A stretch of 64,000 bases of DNA from Mesorhizobium terrae (lineage in GTDB: Bacteria > Pseudomonadota > Alphaproteobacteria > Rhizobiales > Rhizobiaceae), in NCBI RefSeq assembly GCF_008727715.1, contig NZ_CP044218.1:4233501-4297500 (forward strand), given 5' to 3'. Made by a program: the position numbers and the translations under genes. Positions 25,412 through 34,191 of this stretch are shown here, piece by piece (position 1 is the stretch's first letter; each line of letters starts with the position of its first letter). The notes under the pieces were generated by a model. The model saw only the letters and a program-made list of their open reading frames with translations. It was not told the DNA's origin and made no database searches.

Positions 25412-25755
25412 TCCAACGCCTGCGCTCAATGTGCCGGACTCAAGTCCGCCGCCGTCTCGCCATGACCGTGTCCGTCGCCACGCTGTCTGTGATGATGGCC
25501 GCGCCCGCCCATGCCTCCGGCTCGTCAATGCCGTGGGAGCAGCCGCTGCAACAGATCCTGCAGTCGATCGAAGGCCCGGTCGCCAAGATCATCGCGGTGA
25601 TCATCATTATCGTCACCGGCCTGACGCTCGCCTTCGGCGACACATCAGGCGGCTTCCGCCGGCTGATCCAGATCGTCTTCGGCCTGTCGATCGCCTTCGC
25701 GGCGTCGAGCTTCTTCCTGTCGTTCTTCTCGTTCGGCGGCGGAGCGCTCGTCTGA
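25408..25755 (+). CDS. trbC: TrbC, pilin (VirB2 family)
   Basis: This 115-residue protein starts with GTG 25408. A long signal peptide (VSVATLSVMMAAPAHA, cleavage near residue 36) precedes a mature part with two hydrophobic helices (IIAVIIIIVTGLTLAFG and IVFGLSIAFAASSFFLSFFSF) joined by DTSGGFRRL, the layout of VirB2/TrbC pilins. After processing it forms the conjugative pilus; TraF (15922) is the likely processing enzyme. The TGA is shared with the trbD ATG. Confidence 0.93.
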   Translation: MIQRLRSMCRTQVRRRLAMTVSVATLSVMMAAPAHASGSSMPWEQPLQQILQSIEGPVAKIIAVIIIIVTGLTLAFGDTSGGFRRLIQIVFGLSIAFAASSFFLSFFSFGGGALV

Positions 25756-26036
25756 TGACGGGCGGTGTCGAACAGGGCGGCGATGTCCCAGGCTACACGG
25801 CTCCCGTTCACCGGGCGCTGACCGAGCCGATCCTGCTCGGCGGCGCGCCGCGCGCCATCGCCATCATGAACGGGACGCTCGCTGGCGCCGTTGGCCTCGG
25901 CCTTCGCCTCTGGTTGGTCGGCATCGCCATCTGGGCGATCGGCCATGTCGCGGCGGTGTGGGCCGCGAAGCGCGATCCGCTCTTCGTCGACGTGGTGCGC
26001 CGCCATCTGCGCGTCCCCGCGCACCTCTCGGTCTGA
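25755..26036 (+). CDS. trbD: TrbD, inner-membrane pore protein (VirB3 family)
   Basis: The protein has 93 residues. VPGYTAPVHRALTEPILLGGAPRAIAIMNGTLAGAVGLGL is the usual TrbD/VirB3 start, followed by a second helix (WLVGIAIWAIGHVAAVWAA) and the conserved KRDPLFVDVVRRHLR end. It sits in the inner membrane with TrbE. Its ATG overlaps the trbC stop. The frame is open far upstream through trbC and trbB, but that is a shadow. Confidence 0.93.
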   Translation: MTGGVEQGGDVPGYTAPVHRALTEPILLGGAPRAIAIMNGTLAGAVGLGLRLWLVGIAIWAIGHVAAVWAAKRDPLFVDVVRRHLRVPAHLSV

Positions 26037-26050
26037 CGGGGAGCGCGCCG

Positions 26051-28489
26051 ATGATGAACCTCGCCGAATATCGTAACCGCAACAGCCGGCTCGCTGACTT
26101 CCTGCCCTGGGTCGCGCTGGTTGGCGCCGGCATCGTCCTCAACAAGGACGGCAGCTTTCAGCGCACCGCGCGGTTTCGCGGCCCCGACCTCGACAGCGCC
26201 GTCCCGGCCGAGCTGGTCGCCGTCGCCGGCCGCCTCAACAACGCCTTCCGTCGCCTCGGCTCCGGCTGGGCGATCTTCGTCGAAGCCCAACGCCACCCTT
26301 CGAACCTCTATCCCGACAGCCGCTTTCCCGACGCTGCCTCCGCGCTGGTCGATGCCGAGCGCAGGGCGGATTTCGAGGAGGCCGGCGCGCATTTCGAGTC
26401 GAGCTATTTCCTGACCTTCACCTATCTGCCGCCGGCGGAAGACGCCGCGCGCGCCGAATCCTGGCTCTATGAGGGACGGGAGAAGTCGGGCCTCGACCCC
26501 AACGAGGTGATCACCGGCTTTGCCGATCGCACCGATCGCATTCTGCGCTTGGTCGAAGCCTTCATGCCGGAATGCCGCTGGCTCGATGACGCGGAGACGC
26601 TCACCTATCTCCACGGCTGCGTCTCGACCAAACGGCACCGTGTCCGCGTGCCCGAGACGCCGATCTATCTCGACGCGCTTCTCGCCGACCAGCCGCTGAC
26701 CGGCGGGCTCGAACCGCGCCTTGGCGCCTCGCATCTGCGCATCCTCACCGTCACAGGCTTTCCAACGGCGACGACGCCAGGCCTGCTCGACGAGCTGAAC
26801 CGTCTCGCATTTCCGTATCGCTGGTCGACGCGCGCGATCCTGCTCGACAAGACCGACGCGACCAAGCTGCTGACCAAGATCCGGCGGCAATGGTTCGCCA
26901 AGCGCAAGTCGATCGCCGCGATCCTCAAGGAGGTGATGACCAACGAGGCATCCGTCCTCGTGGACACCGATGCCGCGAACAAGGCGGCTGATGCCGATCT
27001 CGCGCTCCAGGAACTCGGCGCTGACTATGCCGGCATGGCCTATATCACCGCGACGGTGACGGTGTGTGATGACGATCCGCGCATAGCCGACGAGAAGTTG
27101 CGGCTAGTCGAGAAGGTCATCCAGGGCCGCGACTTCACCGCGATGGCCGAGACCATCAACGCGGTGGACGCCTGGCTCGGATCACTGCCCGGCCACGTCT
27201 ATGCGAACGTCCGCCAACCTCCGATCTCCACGCTCAATCTCGCCCACATGATCCCGCTGTCTGCGGTGTGGGCGGGCGAGGTGCGGGACGAGCATTTTGC
27301 AGCGCCCCCACTGCTCTTCGGCAAGACCGAAGGCTCGACCCCGTTCCGGCTTTCGCTTCATGTCGGCGACGTCGGCCACACGCTGATCGTCGGCCCGACC
27401 GGCGCAGGCAAGTCCGTGCTGCTGGCGCTGATGGCGCTCCAGTTCCGACGCTATGCCCGCGCCCAGGTCTTCGCCTTCGACTTCGGCGGCTCGATCCGGG
27501 CGGCGGCGCTCGGCATGGGCGGCGACTGGCACGATCTTGGTGGCGATCTCAGCGATGGCGCCGTCGACAGCGTCAGCCTTCAACCGCTCGCCCGCATTCA
27601 CGACGTGCCCGAGCGCGCCTGGGCGGGTGACTGGATCGTGTCGATCCTGACTCGCGAGGGTGTCGCGATCACGCCCGAGGCGAAGGAGCACATCTGGACG
27701 GCGCTGACCTCGTTGGCGTCGGCGCCCATAGAGGAACGTACCATCACCGGCCTGGTCGTGCTGCTCCAGTCGAATGATCTCAAGCAGGCGCTCCGGCCCT
27801 ATTGCGTCGGCGGTCCCTACGGCCGGTTGCTCGACGCCGAGCGCGAGCATCTCGGATCGGCCTTTGTTCAGGCGTTCGAGACCGAAGGGTTGATCGGCAC
27901 CGACGCGGCGCCCGCGGTCCTTTCCTATCTCTTCCATCGCATCGAAGACCGGCTCGACGGCTCGCCGACCCTCCTCATCATCGATGAGGGCTGGCTGGCG
28001 CTGGACGATGACGGCTTCGCCGGCCAGCTCCGTGAGTGGCTGAAGACGCTGCGCAAGAAAAACGCCAGCGTCATCTTCGCCACGCAAAGCCTGTCGGACA
28101 TCGACGGCTCGGCGATCGCGCCCGCCATCATCGAGAGCTGCCAGACCCGGCTTCTGCTGCCGAATGAGCGCGCGATCGAGCCGCAGATCACCGCGATCTA
28201 CCGGCGCTTCGGCCTCAATGACCGCCAGATCGAGATCATCGCGCGGGCAATGCCGAAGCGCGACTATTACTGCCAGTCCCGTCGCGGCAATCGGCTGTTC
28301 GAACTCGGCTTGTCCGATGTGGCGCTCGCGCTCTGCGCCGCGTCGTCGAAGACCGACCAGGCGGCCATCGCCCGCATCGTCGCCGAACATGGACGCGACG
28401 GCTTCCTCGCCGCCTGGCTCGATCACCGTGAGGTCGGCTGGGCGGCTGACCTCATCCCCACGCTCATCAACAAGGAGACGTCCCAATGA
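26051..28489 (+). CDS. trbE: TrbE, pore ATPase (VirB4 family)
   Basis: The protein has 812 residues from ATG 26051. The N-terminal CagE/VirB4 domain (LADFLPWVALVGAGIVLNKDGSFQRTARFRG onwards) is followed by the ATPase with Walker A VGPTGAGKSVLL (about 448) and Walker B LLIIDEGWLAL (about 638), then SVIFATQSLSDI. It is the largest Trb ATPase and energises pilin extraction and pore assembly. The length is normal for TrbE. Its stop overlaps trbJ by 4 bases. Confidence 0.95.
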   Translation: MMNLAEYRNRNSRLADFLPWVALVGAGIVLNKDGSFQRTARFRGPDLDSAVPAELVAVAGRLNNAFRRLGSGWAIFVEAQRHPSNLYPDSRFPDAASALVDAERRADFEEAGAHFESSYFLTFTYLPPAEDAARAESWLYEGREKSGLDPNEVITGFADRTDRILRLVEAFMPECRWLDDAETLTYLHGCVSTKRHRVRVPETPIYLDALLADQPLTGGLEPRLGASHLRILTVTGFPTATTPGLLDELNRLAFPYRWSTRAILLDKTDATKLLTKIRRQWFAKRKSIAAILKEVMTNEASVLVDTDAANKAADADLALQELGADYAGMAYITATVTVCDDDPRIADEKLRLVEKVIQGRDFTAMAETINAVDAWLGSLPGHVYANVRQPPISTLNLAHMIPLSAVWAGEVRDEHFAAPPLLFGKTEGSTPFRLSLHVGDVGHTLIVGPTGAGKSVLLALMALQFRRYARAQVFAFDFGGSIRAAALGMGGDWHDLGGDLSDGAVDSVSLQPLARIHDVPERAWAGDWIVSILTREGVAITPEAKEHIWTALTSLASAPIEERTITGLVVLLQSNDLKQALRPYCVGGPYGRLLDAEREHLGSAFVQAFETEGLIGTDAAPAVLSYLFHRIEDRLDGSPTLLIIDEGWLALDDDGFAGQLREWLKTLRKKNASVIFATQSLSDIDGSAIAPAIIESCQTRLLLPNERAIEPQITAIYRRFGLNDRQIEIIARAMPKRDYYCQSRRGNRLFELGLSDVALALCAASSKTDQAAIARIVAEHGRDGFLAAWLDHREVGWAADLIPTLINKETSQ

Positions 28490-29247
28490 AACTGCGCAAT
28501 TCCCGCGCAGCGCGGTTCGCTGCCGCGCTGCTGATCGCTCCCGTCGCGCTCACGCCGATGCTGGCGACGCCAGCTCACGCGATCATCGTGTTCGATCCCT
28601 CGAACTATGCACAAAATGTGCTGACGGCAGCGCGATCGCTCCAGCAGATCACCAACCAGATCACCTCACTTCAGAACGAAGCGCAGATGCTGATCAACCA
28701 GGCGCGCAACCTTGCGAGCCTGCCGTACTCATCGCTCCAACAGCTTCAGCAGTCGGTTCAGCGGACGCAACAGCTCCTCCAGCAGGCCCAGAACATCGCC
28801 TATGACGTCCAGCAGATCGACCGGGCGTTCCAGCAGAAATACGGCAACGTCTCGATGTCGGCGACGGATCAGCAGCTCATCACCGATGCTCGCTCGCGCT
28901 GGCAGAACACGGTCGGCGGCCTGCAGGATGCCATGCGCGTGCAGGCCGGCGTCGTCGGCAACATCGACACCAACCGCGCCCAGATGTCGGCGCTGGTCGG
29001 CCAGAGCCAGGGCGCAACCGGCGCGCTTCAGGCGACGCAGGCCGGCAACCAGCTTCTCGCGCTTCAGGCCCAGCAGCTCGCCGATCTCACTGCCGTCGTC
29101 GCGGCCAACGGTCGGGCACAGGCATTGCAGTCGGCCGAGCAGGCCACCGCTGCCGAACAGGGTCGCGAGCAACGCCGACGCTTCCTGACGCCGGGCTCAG
29201 GCTACCAGCCCGGCAATGCGCGCATGTTCCCGAGCAGCGGCAACTGA
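28486..29247 (+). CDS. trbJ: TrbJ (VirB5 family)
   Basis: This 253-residue periplasmic protein has a signal peptide ending ATPAHA (about residue 32). The mature start IIVFDPSNYAQNVLTAARSLQQITNQITSLQNEAQMLINQARNLA is the TrbJ hallmark. A glutamine-rich helical body follows (LQQLQQSVQRTQQLLQQAQN). VirB5-type proteins sit at the pilus tip and help contact the recipient. The C-terminus is Gly/Pro-rich. Confidence 0.94.
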   Translation: MKLRNSRAARFAAALLIAPVALTPMLATPAHAIIVFDPSNYAQNVLTAARSLQQITNQITSLQNEAQMLINQARNLASLPYSSLQQLQQSVQRTQQLLQQAQNIAYDVQQIDRAFQQKYGNVSMSATDQQLITDARSRWQNTVGGLQDAMRVQAGVVGNIDTNRAQMSALVGQSQGATGALQATQAGNQLLALQAQQLADLTAVVAANGRAQALQSAEQATAAEQGREQRRRFLTPGSGYQPGNARMFPSSGN

Positions 29248-29257
29248 GGCTGGCGTG

Positions 29258-29605
29258 ATGGACGGCAAGACCCTCGCGCGCGTCGGCGCCATCGTCTTCG
29301 TCGCGGTCGCCATCACGGCGACCGCGATCGAGATGAACCGCAAGGACGTTTCGCCGGACGCCCTCGCGACGCAGGGCCGTCCCGTCGCCGCACAAGATCC
29401 TCTCGCCGCCGAATTGCTTCGCTGTTCCGAGATCGGCGAGGCTGGCACGAGCGATCCCGGCTGCCTGAAAGCATGGGCCGAGAACCGTCGCCGCTTCCTC
29501 GGGCAACCAGCCCAGACATCCTTACCGACACCGGTTGCGCCGACGACGTTGTTTCGGAGTGCGCCGGCGGATCTGGCTGATCCCGCCCGGCCGGAGATCC
29601 GCTGA
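29258..29605 (+). CDS. Putative entry-exclusion protein TrbK-alt
   Basis: The protein has 115 residues from ATG 29258 (a GTG one codon earlier is also possible). There is an N-terminal hydrophobic anchor (residues 7-24) and then a short conserved stretch with two cysteines: LAAELLRCSEIGEAGTSDPGCLKAWAENRRRFL. The C-terminus is Pro/Ala-rich. This pattern and the position between trbJ and trbL define TrbK-alt, thought to block entry of a second copy of the element. It lacks the lipobox of RP4 TrbK. Confidence 0.82.
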   Translation: MDGKTLARVGAIVFVAVAITATAIEMNRKDVSPDALATQGRPVAAQDPLAAELLRCSEIGEAGTSDPGCLKAWAENRRRFLGQPAQTSLPTPVAPTTLFRSAPADLADPARPEIR

Positions 29606-29606
29606 C

Positions 29607-30962
29607 ATGGGCGGCACCGGCGTCATCGACCATTTCCTCGAGGTCTTCACACGCTACATCGACGGCGGATTCGGGCTGCTCGGCGGCGAGGTGGGCTTCA
29701 TCGCCACCACGCTCATCGTCATCGACGTGACGCTCGCCGCGCTCTTCTGGTCGTGGGGCGCCGACGACGACATCATGGCGCGCCTCGTCAAGAAGACCCT
29801 CTTCGTCGGCGTCTTCGCCTACCTGATCTCCAACTGGAACAATCTCGCCCGTATCATCTTCGAGAGCTTCGCGGGTCTCGGCCTGAAAGCGTCGGGCACC
29901 GGCTTTGCCGTCAGCGATCTCATGCGCCCGGGCAAGGTGGCACAGACCGGCCTCGATGCCGGCCGCCCGCTGCTCGACTCCATCTCCAACCTGATGGGCT
30001 ACTGGTCGTTCTTCGAGAACTTCATCCAGATCGCCTGCATGTTTTTCGCATGGGCGCTGGTGCTGCTGGCGTTCTTCATCCTCGCGATCCAGCTCTTTGT
30101 CACCCTGATCGAGTTCAAGCTGACGACGCTGGCCGGCTTCGTCCTCATTCCCTTCGGCCTGTTCGGCAAATCCGCCTTCATGGCCGAGCGCGTGCTGGGC
30201 AACGTCATCTCCTCCGGCATCAAGGTGCTGGTGCTCGCTGTCATCATCGGCATCGGATCGACGCTCTTTTCCGAATTTACCTCCGGGTTCGGAGGCAACA
30301 CGCCATCAATCGACGACGCCATGGCGATCGTGCTCGCCGCGCTTTCGCTGCTCGGTCTCGGCATTTTCGGCCCCGGCATCGCCAACGGCCTGATTTCGGG
30401 TGGTCCGCAGCTCGGCGCCGGCGCGGCCATTGGCACTGGTCTTGCCGCCGGCGGCATGGTCGCCGCAGGTGCGGCCGCCGCCGGCGCAGTCGCCTCGGGT
30501 GGCGCTGCGCTAGCTGGCGGTGCTGCCGCCGCGGCTCGTGGAGGCGCAGCCCTCGCGGGCGGCGCCTCCACCGCCTACAGCCTCGGCGCGGCCGGACAAT
30601 CGGGCGCATCGGGCGTCGCCTCTGGCCTGGGCAATGTTGCGAGCACCGGCGCGAGGGCGGCCGTCTCACCGTTGAAGCGCGCGGCCGGCCGCGCCGCCGA
30701 CAGCCTGAAGCAGAGCTATCAGGCCGGTGGCCAGGCCGCGACGGAGATCGCCACGGGCGCACCCGGGGCAACGACGGCAACCGCTGCAGAGACCGCATCT
30801 CCGGGAGCCGCATCTTCCACCAGCGACGGCCCGCCAGCCTGGGCGAAGCGCATGAAACGCTCCCAGCAAATGTCCCACGGCGCCTCCGCGGCCGCCCACG
30901 CCGTGCGCAGCGGCGACAGCCATGGCGGCGGCTCCTCCGTCAACCTCTCCGAAAGCGACTGA
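29607..30962 (+). CDS. trbL: TrbL (VirB6 family), polytopic pore protein
   Basis: The protein has 451 residues from ATG 29607. About six transmembrane helices lie in residues 25-290, and the block WSFFENFIQIACMFFAWALVLLAFFILAIQLFVTLIEFKLTTLAGFVLIPFGLFGKSAFMAERVLGNV is typical. From about residue 270 the chain becomes Ala/Gly-rich (AAGAVASGGAALAGG), and then a basic, disordered cytoplasmic tail. It forms part of the inner-membrane channel. The trbF ATG is 2 bases after the stop. Confidence 0.94.
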   Translation: MGGTGVIDHFLEVFTRYIDGGFGLLGGEVGFIATTLIVIDVTLAALFWSWGADDDIMARLVKKTLFVGVFAYLISNWNNLARIIFESFAGLGLKASGTGFAVSDLMRPGKVAQTGLDAGRPLLDSISNLMGYWSFFENFIQIACMFFAWALVLLAFFILAIQLFVTLIEFKLTTLAGFVLIPFGLFGKSAFMAERVLGNVISSGIKVLVLAVIIGIGSTLFSEFTSGFGGNTPSIDDAMAIVLAALSLLGLGIFGPGIANGLISGGPQLGAGAAIGTGLAAGGMVAAGAAAAGAVASGGAALAGGAAAAARGGAALAGGASTAYSLGAAGQSGASGVASGLGNVASTGARAAVSPLKRAAGRAADSLKQSYQAGGQAATEIATGAPGATTATAAETASPGAASSTSDGPPAWAKRMKRSQQMSHGASAAAHAVRSGDSHGGGSSVNLSESD

Positions 30963-30964
30963 CA

Positions 30965-31648
30965 ATGTTCAAACGACCATCCACCCACTACGGCAAATCC
31001 CCTCAGCCCGAGACGCCTTATCAGCGCGCCGCGCAGGTCTGGGACGACCGGATCGGCTCAGCCCGCGTCCAGGCTCGCAACTGGCGCTACATGGCCTTCG
31101 GCTCATTGGTACTCGCGGCCGGTCTTTCGGCGGCGCTGGTCTGGCAGTCCGCCAATGGCTCGATTGTGCCCTGGGTGGTGCAGGTCGATCGGCTCGGCCA
31201 GGCGCAGGCCGTCGCGCCGGCGACCGCCGACTATCAGCCGAACGATCCGCAGATCGCCTTCTATCTCGCGCGCTTCATCGAGCAGGTCCGCTCGATCCCG
31301 TCCGACGCCATCATCGTGCGGCAGAACTGGCTGCGCGCCTACGACTTCACGACCCAGGGCGGCGCGCTGGCGCTCAATGACTATGCGCGCGCCAACGACC
31401 CCTTCACCAAGGTCGGCAAGCAGCAAATCGCGATCGAGGTATCGTCGGTCATCCGCGCCTCGCCGTCGAGCTTCCGCATCGCTTGGATCGAGCGCCGCTA
31501 TCAGGACGGCTCGCTGGCTTCCACCGAGCGCTGGTCCGCCATCCTCACCGTCGTTGTGCAGCCCCCGCGCGATGCCGACACGCTGCGGAAGAATCCCCTC
31601 GGAATCTACATCAACGCCATCAACTGGTCGAAGGAGCTTGGACAATGA
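30965..31648 (+). CDS. trbF: TrbF (VirB8 family)
   Basis: This 227-residue bitopic protein starts FKRPSTHYGKSPQPETPYQRAAQVWDDRIGSARVQARNWR, a strong TrbF signature. One transmembrane helix follows (MAFGSLVLAAGLSAALVW, about 43-60). Then comes a periplasmic VirB8-like domain (FIEQVRSIPSDAIIVRQNWLRAYDFTT, ...RWSAILTVVVQPPRDADTLRKNPLGIYINAINWSKEL). It nucleates pore assembly. Its stop overlaps the trbG start. Confidence 0.94.
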   Translation: MFKRPSTHYGKSPQPETPYQRAAQVWDDRIGSARVQARNWRYMAFGSLVLAAGLSAALVWQSANGSIVPWVVQVDRLGQAQAVAPATADYQPNDPQIAFYLARFIEQVRSIPSDAIIVRQNWLRAYDFTTQGGALALNDYARANDPFTKVGKQQIAIEVSSVIRASPSSFRIAWIERRYQDGSLASTERWSAILTVVVQPPRDADTLRKNPLGIYINAINWSKELGQ

Positions 31649-32712
31649 CACCAGCACTCCGCAAAGCCGCCCCCTGGAGTGCGGGGCGTCCGGCTTTCCT
31701 CAGCCGCGCCATGCCGGGTTTCCGTAAATCCGGCTTGCCGCTTCTCCTACTTTGCACATCGGCGCTCGCCGGCTGCGCCACCCATACGCCACCGCCCGAA
31801 ATTTCCTATGACGATGCCGCGCCCGCCGTCATCGCCGCCGATCCGCCGAAACCCGTGCAGGTCGTAGAGTTGCCGAAACCGCTCCCGCTGCCCGGTCAGT
31901 TGAAGCCAGTCGGCAAGGACGGGAAGCCCGAGCCGGAGCCGGTCGATCCCGCCGCGCGCGTCAATCAGGCCAACGCCGCCGCACGCGTCCAACCCGTCCG
32001 CAACGGCTTCATCAACTCGATGCAGGTCTATCCCTTCGTCGATGGCGCGCTCTATCAGGTCTATGCCTCGCCGGGGCAGATCACCGACATCGCGCTTCAG
32101 CCCGGCGAGCAGCTCGTCGGCTCCGGTCCCGTCGCCGCCGGCGACACCGTGCGCTGGATCATCGGCGACACCGAGAGCGGCGTGGGCACCGCCAAGCAGA
32201 TCCATATCCTCGTGAAGCCAACCCGCGCCGAGCTGATGACCAATCTCGTCATCAACACCGACAGGCGCACCTATCACATGGAGCTGCGCGCGACGCCCGC
32301 GACCTACATGGCGTCGGTGTCCTGGCAATATCCACAGGACCAGCTCATCGCGCTGCGCCGCCAGAACCAGCAGGCGGAGGCCGCGCAGCCGGTGTCGGGC
32401 GGCATTGATCTCGCCCGTGTCAATTTCCGCTACGAAGTGACAGGCGATCGTGCGCCATGGCGACCGCTACGCGCCTTCGATGACGGTCGCCAAGTGTTCA
32501 TCGAATTTCCGCGCGGCATCGGTCAGGGCGAGATGCCACCGCTGTTCGTTGTCGGGCCGGAGGGCGACACATCCGAACTGGTGAACTACCGGGTACGCGG
32601 AAACTACATGATCGTCGACCGGCTGTTCGCCGCCGCCGAGCTGCGGTTCGGTGCGGGCAAAGACCAGAAGCGCGTCCGCATCTCCCGCACCGACGGGAGG
32701 CCGGCATCGTGA
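31645..32712 (+). CDS. trbG: TrbG (VirB9 family)
   Basis: The protein has 355 residues. The N-terminus carries a lipoprotein-like signal (LPLLLLCTSALAGC, Cys near residue 46). The VirB9 core starts with RVQPVRNGFINSMQVYPFVDGALYQVYASPGQITDIALQPGEQL and includes HILVKPTRAELMTNLVINTDRRTYHMEL and a C-terminal GNYMIVDRLFAAAELRFG. It builds the outer-membrane core complex with TrbI. Its start before the signal is slightly long (about 28 extra residues), so an internal start at Met 27 is possible. Confidence 0.93.
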   Translation: MTPALRKAAPWSAGRPAFLSRAMPGFRKSGLPLLLLCTSALAGCATHTPPPEISYDDAAPAVIAADPPKPVQVVELPKPLPLPGQLKPVGKDGKPEPEPVDPAARVNQANAAARVQPVRNGFINSMQVYPFVDGALYQVYASPGQITDIALQPGEQLVGSGPVAAGDTVRWIIGDTESGVGTAKQIHILVKPTRAELMTNLVINTDRRTYHMELRATPATYMASVSWQYPQDQLIALRRQNQQAEAAQPVSGGIDLARVNFRYEVTGDRAPWRPLRAFDDGRQVFIEFPRGIGQGEMPPLFVVGPEGDTSELVNYRVRGNYMIVDRLFAAAELRFGAGKDQKRVRISRTDGRPAS

Positions 32713-33968
32713 GCGACGAACGCGATCCCGAAAAGGAAGAAGGTCGGGCGCCGGGTTCGACGCCCCAGCCTCAGCCGGCCGACGATGATGACACCCGGCC
32801 GCTCACCGGCGAGCCGGCTGTGACGATGCGCCTGCGCGCCGAGCCGCCGCGTGTGACCCGCCTGTCCCGCAAGGTGCTGGCCGGTCTCGGTCTCGCTGCC
32901 AGCCTCGGTGTTGGCGGCGCGCTGATCTATGCGCTTCAGACCCGTCACCAGGGCCAGGGACAGGAACTGTATTCGACCGACAATCGCTCGACCCCGGACG
33001 GGCTCGCTGGCTTGCCGAAGGATTATTCCGGCGTCCCAAAGCTCGGCCCGCCGCTCCCCGGCGATCTCGGCCGCCCGATCCTGAATGCGCAGAATGGCGC
33101 TACAGTCCCGCCGATCAGCGCGCCAGCATCAGGCCCGGTGGGACCGACCCCCGAGGAGCAGCGCCGGGCGCAGGAGCTGGAGGCGGCGCGGACCGCACGG
33201 TTGTTCGCCTCGACCGAGACTCGGCCCGCCAGTGCTGGGGCCTCGGCACAGCCCACCGCGACCGCCACGCCGCCGGCCGATCTCGCCAGCCTCGGCCTCG
33301 CGCCGCAGCCAGCGACGCCATCCGCGCAGGATCGCCAGCTCGCCTTCCTCAACCAGGCGCCCGACAAGCGCACTGTCGCGCCGGATCGGGTGGCCGCGCC
33401 GGCGTCGAAGAACGTCCTGCAGGCCGGCGCCGTCATCGCCGCCGCGCTCATCACCGGCATCCGCTCCGATCTTCCCGGCCAGATCACCGCGCAGGTGACG
33501 GAAAACGTCTATGACAGTCCGACGGGCAAGATATTGCTTGTGCCCCAGGGCACGCGCGTCATCGGTCAATATGACAGCGGCGTCGGCTTCGGTCAGCGGC
33601 GCATACTCCTCGTCTGGAACCGGCTGATCTTCCCCAATGGCCGCTCCATCGTTCTGGAGCGTCAGCCTGGCGCCGACGGCGAGGGATACGCCGGCCTCGA
33701 GGATGGTGTCGATTATCATTGGGGCGAACTGTTCAAGGCCGCCGCGCTCTCCACCATCTTGAGCGTCGGCGCGCAGGCCGGTTCATCGGGCCAGGAGAGC
33801 GACATCGTTCGCGCTCTACGACGCGGGGCTTCGGACAGCATCAACCAGACGGGTCAGCAGATCGTTCAGCGCCAGCTCAACATCGCGCCGACCCTGACCA
33901 TCCGGCCGGGCTTCCCGGTCCGCGTCATCGTCACGCGCGATCTCGTTCTCGAATCCTACGGAGGCTGA
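32709..33968 (+). CDS. trbI: TrbI (VirB10 family)
   Basis: This 419-residue protein starts with GTG overlapping the trbG stop. A short acidic cytoplasmic part precedes a transmembrane helix (VLAGLGLAASLGVGGALIYAL, about 56-77). A Pro/Ala-rich periplasmic linker (about 100-230) and the VirB10 beta-domain follow (VLQAGAVIAAALITGIRSDLPGQITAQVTENVYDSPTGKILLVPQGTRVIGQYDSGVGFGQRRILLVWNRLIFPNG). It ends VRVIVTRDLVLESYGG. It spans both membranes and senses ATP use by the coupling protein. Confidence 0.95.
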   Translation: MSDERDPEKEEGRAPGSTPQPQPADDDDTRPLTGEPAVTMRLRAEPPRVTRLSRKVLAGLGLAASLGVGGALIYALQTRHQGQGQELYSTDNRSTPDGLAGLPKDYSGVPKLGPPLPGDLGRPILNAQNGATVPPISAPASGPVGPTPEEQRRAQELEAARTARLFASTETRPASAGASAQPTATATPPADLASLGLAPQPATPSAQDRQLAFLNQAPDKRTVAPDRVAAPASKNVLQAGAVIAAALITGIRSDLPGQITAQVTENVYDSPTGKILLVPQGTRVIGQYDSGVGFGQRRILLVWNRLIFPNGRSIVLERQPGADGEGYAGLEDGVDYHWGELFKAAALSTILSVGAQAGSSGQESDIVRALRRGASDSINQTGQQIVQRQLNIAPTLTIRPGFPVRVIVTRDLVLESYGG

Positions 33969-33969
33969 C

Positions 33970-34191
33970 ATGGCAAAATTGAAGCTTGGGCCGATCGTGG
34001 ATGAGAAACCTGTAAAGGCGGCGGTGGAACTGCCTGCTTCTCTTCATCGGGATCTCACGGCCTATGCGGAAGCACTCGCCCGTGAGACTGGCCAGCCTGT
34101 CACAGACCCCATGAAGCTGATCGTGCCGATGCTGGAGCGATTCATCACGTCCGACCGGGGATTTGCAAAGGCGCGCCGCGCTTCGCGCTAG
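33970..34191 (+). CDS. DUF2274 family protein
   Basis: This 73-residue protein has the DUF2274 pattern KLKLGPIVDEKPVKAAVELPASLHRDLTAYAEALARETGQPVTDPMKLIVPMLERFITSDRGFAKAR. Its RHH-like helices make it a probable DNA-binding autoregulator. It is the last gene of the trb operon, 1 base after trbI. Its TAG stop shares a CTAG with the stop of the convergent LysR gene. DUF2274 always follows trbI in this ICE family. Confidence 0.93.
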   Translation: MAKLKLGPIVDEKPVKAAVELPASLHRDLTAYAEALARETGQPVTDPMKLIVPMLERFITSDRGFAKARRASR